A stretch of DNA of 7,919 bases from JBJXGF01 sp046153015 (GTDB taxonomy: Bacteria; Actinomycetota; Acidimicrobiia; Acidimicrobiales; CAIXPF01), in contig JBJXGF010000213.1 in the NCBI GenBank assembly GCA_046153015.1, positions 1-7,919 on the forward strand, given 5' to 3'. Positions 5,577 through 7,919 of this stretch are shown here, piece after piece. The notes under the pieces are model-generated. The model saw nothing but the letters and a program-made list of their open reading frames with translations. It made no database searches and was not told the origin of the DNA. Position numbers and translations under genes: made by a program. How positions within the stretch are numbered: the stretch's first letter is position 1; each line of letters opens with the position of its first letter.

Positions 5577-6194
5577 TCACCGGGCTCGCAGCGCCGCCAC
5601 CCCGTCGCCGGTGCAGTCTTCCAGGGCGCCGCGGCGGCCGACCATCGCGAGGATCAGCGACATCGCCGGGCCAGCCACCTCGGGGCCCTCGCCGGTGGAC
5701 CAGTCCACGTCGGTGGCGCGCAGCTTGAGCCCGGCGATGCGCTTCTTGGCGCCGAGCGGCTTGCCGGTCTTCTTGTACAGCTCGGCCAGCGTGACGAGGT
5801 GTTCGGCCGGGTGGTCGCCCTTGGCGCCGAGGGGTCGGCGGATGTCCTCGCCGTGCACCATGATCTCGCCGAGGGCCACGTAGGACGGGCCGGGCGGCTT
5901 GCGGGTCGAGGTGATGACGCCGCGGAAGCGGTCGAGCACCTCGCCCGGCGAGCCCTGCGCGTAGGGCTGCAGGTCCCTCTCGACGAACTTGTCGAAGCGG
6001 AAGCCGGCCTTGACGAAGCCGGGGAAGAAGTGCCCCGCGGTGATCTTCGCCGCCGCCACGAGATGGCCGGTGAGCTGCTGCACGTTCCACTTGTCGCACC
6101 ATGTGGGCGCCGTCCACTGCTCGGGGGTCAGCGTCTCCAAGAACGTCGCCAGCGACCGCCGCTCGGCGTGGATCATCGGCATCAGGTCGGCCAT
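5577..6194 (-). CDS. Maleylpyruvate isomerase (MDMPI)/DinB-family metal-binding protein
   Basis: A 205-residue protein of the actinobacterial TIGR03083/MDMPI N-terminal family, a four-helix DinB-like fold. It starts MADLMPMIHAERRSLATFLE, then LTPEQWTAPTWCDKWNVQQL (22-41) leads to GHL with His44. GEIMVHGEDIRRPLG at 109-123 gives Glu110 and His114. His44, Glu110 and His114 match in spacing the metal triad (His, then Glu-x3-His) known from mycothiol-dependent maleylpyruvate isomerase, so a divalent metal is likely. Most family members are uncharacterised, so a thiol-transferase or isomerase role is only possible. The ATG at 6194 is chosen because the family pattern begins there; the same frame stays open further upstream but is not family-like. 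No clear ribosome-binding site is visible. It is divergent from the SDR gene, with 70 bases between. Confidence 0.82.
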   Translation of the reverse strand: MADLMPMIHAERRSLATFLETLTPEQWTAPTWCDKWNVQQLTGHLVAAAKITAGHFFPGFVKAGFRFDKFVERDLQPYAQGSPGEVLDRFRGVITSTRKPPGPSYVALGEIMVHGEDIRRPLGAKGDHPAEHLVTLAELYKKTGKPLGAKKRIAGLKLRATDVDWSTGEGPEVAGPAMSLILAMVGRRGALEDCTGDGVAALRAR

Positions 6195-6264
6195 GGGCGC
6201 ACAGTCAAGCAGCTCGCTCGCCGACAGGTGCTGGCGGCGCCGCCCGCCCGCTAGGTTGCCGGGC
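6195..6264. promoter_or_regulatory. 70-bp divergent intergenic region
   Basis: Separates the MDMPI-family gene from the SDR gene. For the plus gene, TAGGTT at 6252-6257 fits TAnnnT and ends 7 bases before its ATG, which would give a leaderless mRNA; no Shine-Dalgarno is present before that ATG and no -35 is seen. For the minus gene I see no ribosome-binding site and only a weak -10-like sequence (GACTGT, 6 bases before the ATG). Confidence 0.4.
6252..6257 (+). promoter_or_regulatory. -10-like hexamer for a leaderless SDR transcript
   Basis: TAGGTT (TAnnnT) ends 7 bases before the ATG at 6265, the distance at which transcription would begin on the start codon itself. There is no Shine-Dalgarno in between. 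The same geometry appears before the LAL regulator gene at 817. Confidence 0.4.
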
Positions 6265-7362
6265 ATGAAGGCCTTGGTGATCGGGGGGACGGGGCCGACC
6301 GGGCCGTTCCTCGTGAACGGACTGCTGGCCCGCGGCGTCGAGGTGGCGATCCTGCACACCGGCCGCCACGAGGTCGACACGATCCCCGAGTCGGTCGAGC
6401 ACATCCATACCAACCCCTTCGACATCGCGCAGGTGGCCGACGCGTTGGGCGCCCGCACCTTCGACGTGGTGTACGCCATGTACGGCCGGCTGCGGGACCT
6501 CTCGCCGTTCTTCGTCGGCCGCTGCGGGCGGCTGCTGGCGGTGGGCGGGGCGCCGGTCTACCGCGGCTTCGCCCAGCCGCAGAACCGGTGGCCGACCGGG
6601 CTGCTCGTGCCCATCCGGGAAGACGCCGAACGGGCGGTCGACGACGACAACGTGAAGGTGGCCCGCATCGCCGCCACAGAGGACGTGCTGTTCTCCTCGC
6701 ATCCCGACGCCACGCTGTTCCGCTACCCGCTGATCTACGGACCCGGCCAGGTGAACCCCCGCGAGTGGCTGATCGTGCGCCGCGTGCTCGACGGCCGCCG
6801 TCGGGTGATCGTGGCCGACGGAGGCCTCAGCCTGCGCGGCGCCGGCTACGGGGAGAACGTCGGCCACGCGTTGGCGCTGGCGGTCGAGCATCTCGACGCC
6901 TGCGCCGGCAAGGCCTACAACGTGGGCGACGAGCACGTGCTCACCGCCCGCCAGACGATCGAGGTGCTCGGCCGGGCGCTCGACTGCGAGCTCGAGATCG
7001 TGAGCCTGCCGATGGAGCTGGCCGCCCCGGCCCGGCCGTTCATCTCGAGCGACACCGGTCTGCACACCTTCACCGGCGTCGACGCCATCCGCTTCGAGCT
7101 CGGCTACCGCGACGTCGTGCCCGCCGTCGAGGCGCTCACCCGCACCGCCCGGCACCTGCGGGACCATCCGGTGGAGCGGGGCAGCGAGACCGAGATGCGC
7201 CTGCAGGACCCGTTCGACTACGCCGCGGAGGACGCGCTGATCGAGCGGTACCGGGCCGACATCGCCGGCGCCAAGGCGCTGGCCGACGCGTACGACCCCG
7301 GCTGGCGGCACCGGTACGCGCCGGGCTCGGACGATTGGCGGCTGATGCCCGCCCGCAGCTGA
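6265..7362 (+). CDS. Atypical NAD-dependent epimerase/dehydratase-like SDR protein
   Basis: A 365-residue extended or atypical short-chain dehydrogenase/reductase. The N-terminal Rossmann loop GGTGPTG at 7-13 binds NAD(P), and HTGR at 31-34 ends the second strand. LLAVGGAPVYRG corresponds to the fourth/fifth-strand region, and RYPLIYGPGQ begins at residue 153, as in epimerases. The catalytic Tyr-x3-Lys pair expected at about 131-135, ahead of TED, reads KVARI, so classical redox catalysis is doubtful. FAQPQNRWPTG and NPREWLIVRRVLDG are further segments of the substrate domain. The C-terminal extension after residue 300 (ending LMPARS) is long and carries several aromatic residues. The ATG at 6265 is chosen because the dinucleotide fold begins there; a leaderless start is likely. 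The next gene overlaps its 3' end. Substrate unknown; proteins of this type include CSP41-like and NmrA-like regulators. Confidence 0.83.
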   Translation: MKALVIGGTGPTGPFLVNGLLARGVEVAILHTGRHEVDTIPESVEHIHTNPFDIAQVADALGARTFDVVYAMYGRLRDLSPFFVGRCGRLLAVGGAPVYRGFAQPQNRWPTGLLVPIREDAERAVDDDNVKVARIAATEDVLFSSHPDATLFRYPLIYGPGQVNPREWLIVRRVLDGRRRVIVADGGLSLRGAGYGENVGHALALAVEHLDACAGKAYNVGDEHVLTARQTIEVLGRALDCELEIVSLPMELAAPARPFISSDTGLHTFTGVDAIRFELGYRDVVPAVEALTRTARHLRDHPVERGSETEMRLQDPFDYAAEDALIERYRADIAGAKALADAYDPGWRHRYAPGSDDWRLMPARS

Positions 7363-7919
7363 GGCGCCGTCCGTCCGGCCGGCGTCCGCCGGCGGCGCTG
7401 CTCGCCGCCACGCTGGCCATGACCTCGGCCAACGGCGTGGTGCTGCCCCTGCTGGAGGACCTGCGGGCCGCGCTCGACCTGTCCGACGCCAGCCTGGGCC
7501 TGCTCACGGCGGTGTTCTTCGCCTCCAGCGTCGCCGCGCAGATCGGCCTCGCCCGCTTCGCCGACCGGGGACGGGCACGGGCCCTGCTGCTCGGCGCGCT
7601 GGCCGCCGCGGCCGCGTCGGCGGTGTGGTTCGCGCTGGCCGAGCACTTGTGGGAGCTGCTCGCCGCCCGTCTGCTGGCCGGCCTGTCGGTGGGCGCCTTC
7701 CTGCCCACCGTGCGCTCGGTGGTGAGCAAGCTCGACGTCGAACGCGTAGGCGCCAACCTGGGCGCGCTGGCGGCGGTGGAGCTGCTGGGCTGGACGGTCG
7801 CGCCGGCCTTCGCCGGCGCGCTGGCCGACCAGGCGGGCCTCGCTGCGCCGTTTCTCGTGCTGGCCGCGGTGGCGGGAGCGGCCGCCGCCGCCGTGGCCCG
7901 CACGCCGCTCGGCCCGGCG
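7335..7919 (+). CDS. Major facilitator superfamily transporter, N-terminal part (partial)
   Basis: The visible 195 codons encode about six hydrophobic segments of an MFS permease and leave the right edge. From the TTG at 7335 there is an Arg-rich cytoplasmic tail (QLRRRPSGRRPP), then TM1 ALLAATLAMTSANGVVLPLL (about 22-41). TM2 is around LLTAVFFASSVAAQIGL, and the loop RFADRGRAR that follows it is the MFS motif A between TM2 and TM3. TM3 to TM6 follow. The Gly/Pro-rich LLGWTVAPAFAGALAD in TM5 resembles the antiporter motif C. The start is uncertain: the ATG at 7419 would cut TM1, and no ribosome-binding site is clear before the TTG. With the TTG, the gene overlaps the SDR gene by 28 bases, suggesting cotranscription. 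Substrate and direction cannot be judged; a drug or metabolite exporter is possible. Confidence 0.8.
   Translation, partial: MAADARPQLRRRPSGRRPPAALLAATLAMTSANGVVLPLLEDLRAALDLSDASLGLLTAVFFASSVAAQIGLARFADRGRARALLLGALAAAAASAVWFALAEHLWELLAARLLAGLSVGAFLPTVRSVVSKLDVERVGANLGALAAVELLGWTVAPAFAGALADQAGLAAPFLVLAAVAGAAAAAVARTPLGPA

Noticed and set aside
4390..5883. Long plus-strand open frame of nearly 500 codons
   Set aside because: Antisense to the CoA-transferase gene and part of the MDMPI-family gene, both with strong family motifs; no domain is visible in it.
5989..6264. Upstream extension of the SDR gene
   Set aside because: It overlaps the divergent MDMPI-family gene and lacks SDR similarity; the dinucleotide-binding fold begins at 6265.
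6205..7311. Minus-strand open frames over the SDR and MFS genes (also 7136-7903)
   Set aside because: Antisense to genes with clear Rossmann and MFS signatures; composition is typical of antisense frames.

Overview
The window looks like ordinary chromosome from a high-GC actinobacterium. G+C is about 70% by eye, third codon positions are strongly G/C, and GTG starts are frequent. A mycothiol-type MDMPI/DinB-fold protein is encoded, and two genes appear to start on leaderless transcripts. Gene content (CoA-transferase plus crotonase, FMN reductase, esterases, an atypical SDR) suits a soil, freshwater or marine actinobacterium with broad catabolic capacity, perhaps of the Acidimicrobiia type. 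The lineage is inference. I see no tRNA, rRNA, CRISPR array, transposase or phage gene.

Layout, left to right. (1) 1-817, minus strand: N-terminal 272 residues of a LuxR/MalT-like (LAL) AAA-type regulator, running off the left edge. (2) 879-2200, minus strand: a two-gene operon, an SsuE/MsuE-like NAD(P)H:FMN reductase followed by a PF00756-type esterase, coupled by a 4-base GTGA overlap. (3) 2242-3425, plus strand: an alpha/beta hydrolase with a complete Ser-Asp-His triad, then a small cupin. (4) 3426-3607: a gap between convergent gene ends, holding a terminator-like hairpin for each side and, between them, a 119-bp element bounded by 20-bp near-perfect inverted repeats. (5) 3608-5514, minus strand: a class III (CaiB/BaiF) CoA-transferase followed by a short crotonase-family protein, again coupled by a GTGA overlap. 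A well-spaced sigma70-like promoter lies upstream, with an operator-like inverted repeat over its -10. (6) 5577-6194, minus strand: an MDMPI-family metal-binding protein. (7) 6265-7362, plus strand: an atypical SDR/epimerase-like protein, divergent from (6), then the first half of an MFS transporter (7335 to the right edge) overlapping its 3' end.

Working together: the CoA-transferase/crotonase pair can activate an organic acid as its CoA thioester and process the acyl-CoA. The FMN reductase could feed reduced flavin to a monooxygenase outside the window, and the two hydrolases could open esters or lactones. Together this reads as a scattered catabolic/detoxification neighbourhood rather than one dedicated cluster. 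Substrates cannot be read from sequence. The least explained feature is the inverted-repeat element at 3462-3580. I found no convincing evidence for a wholly new multi-gene system.
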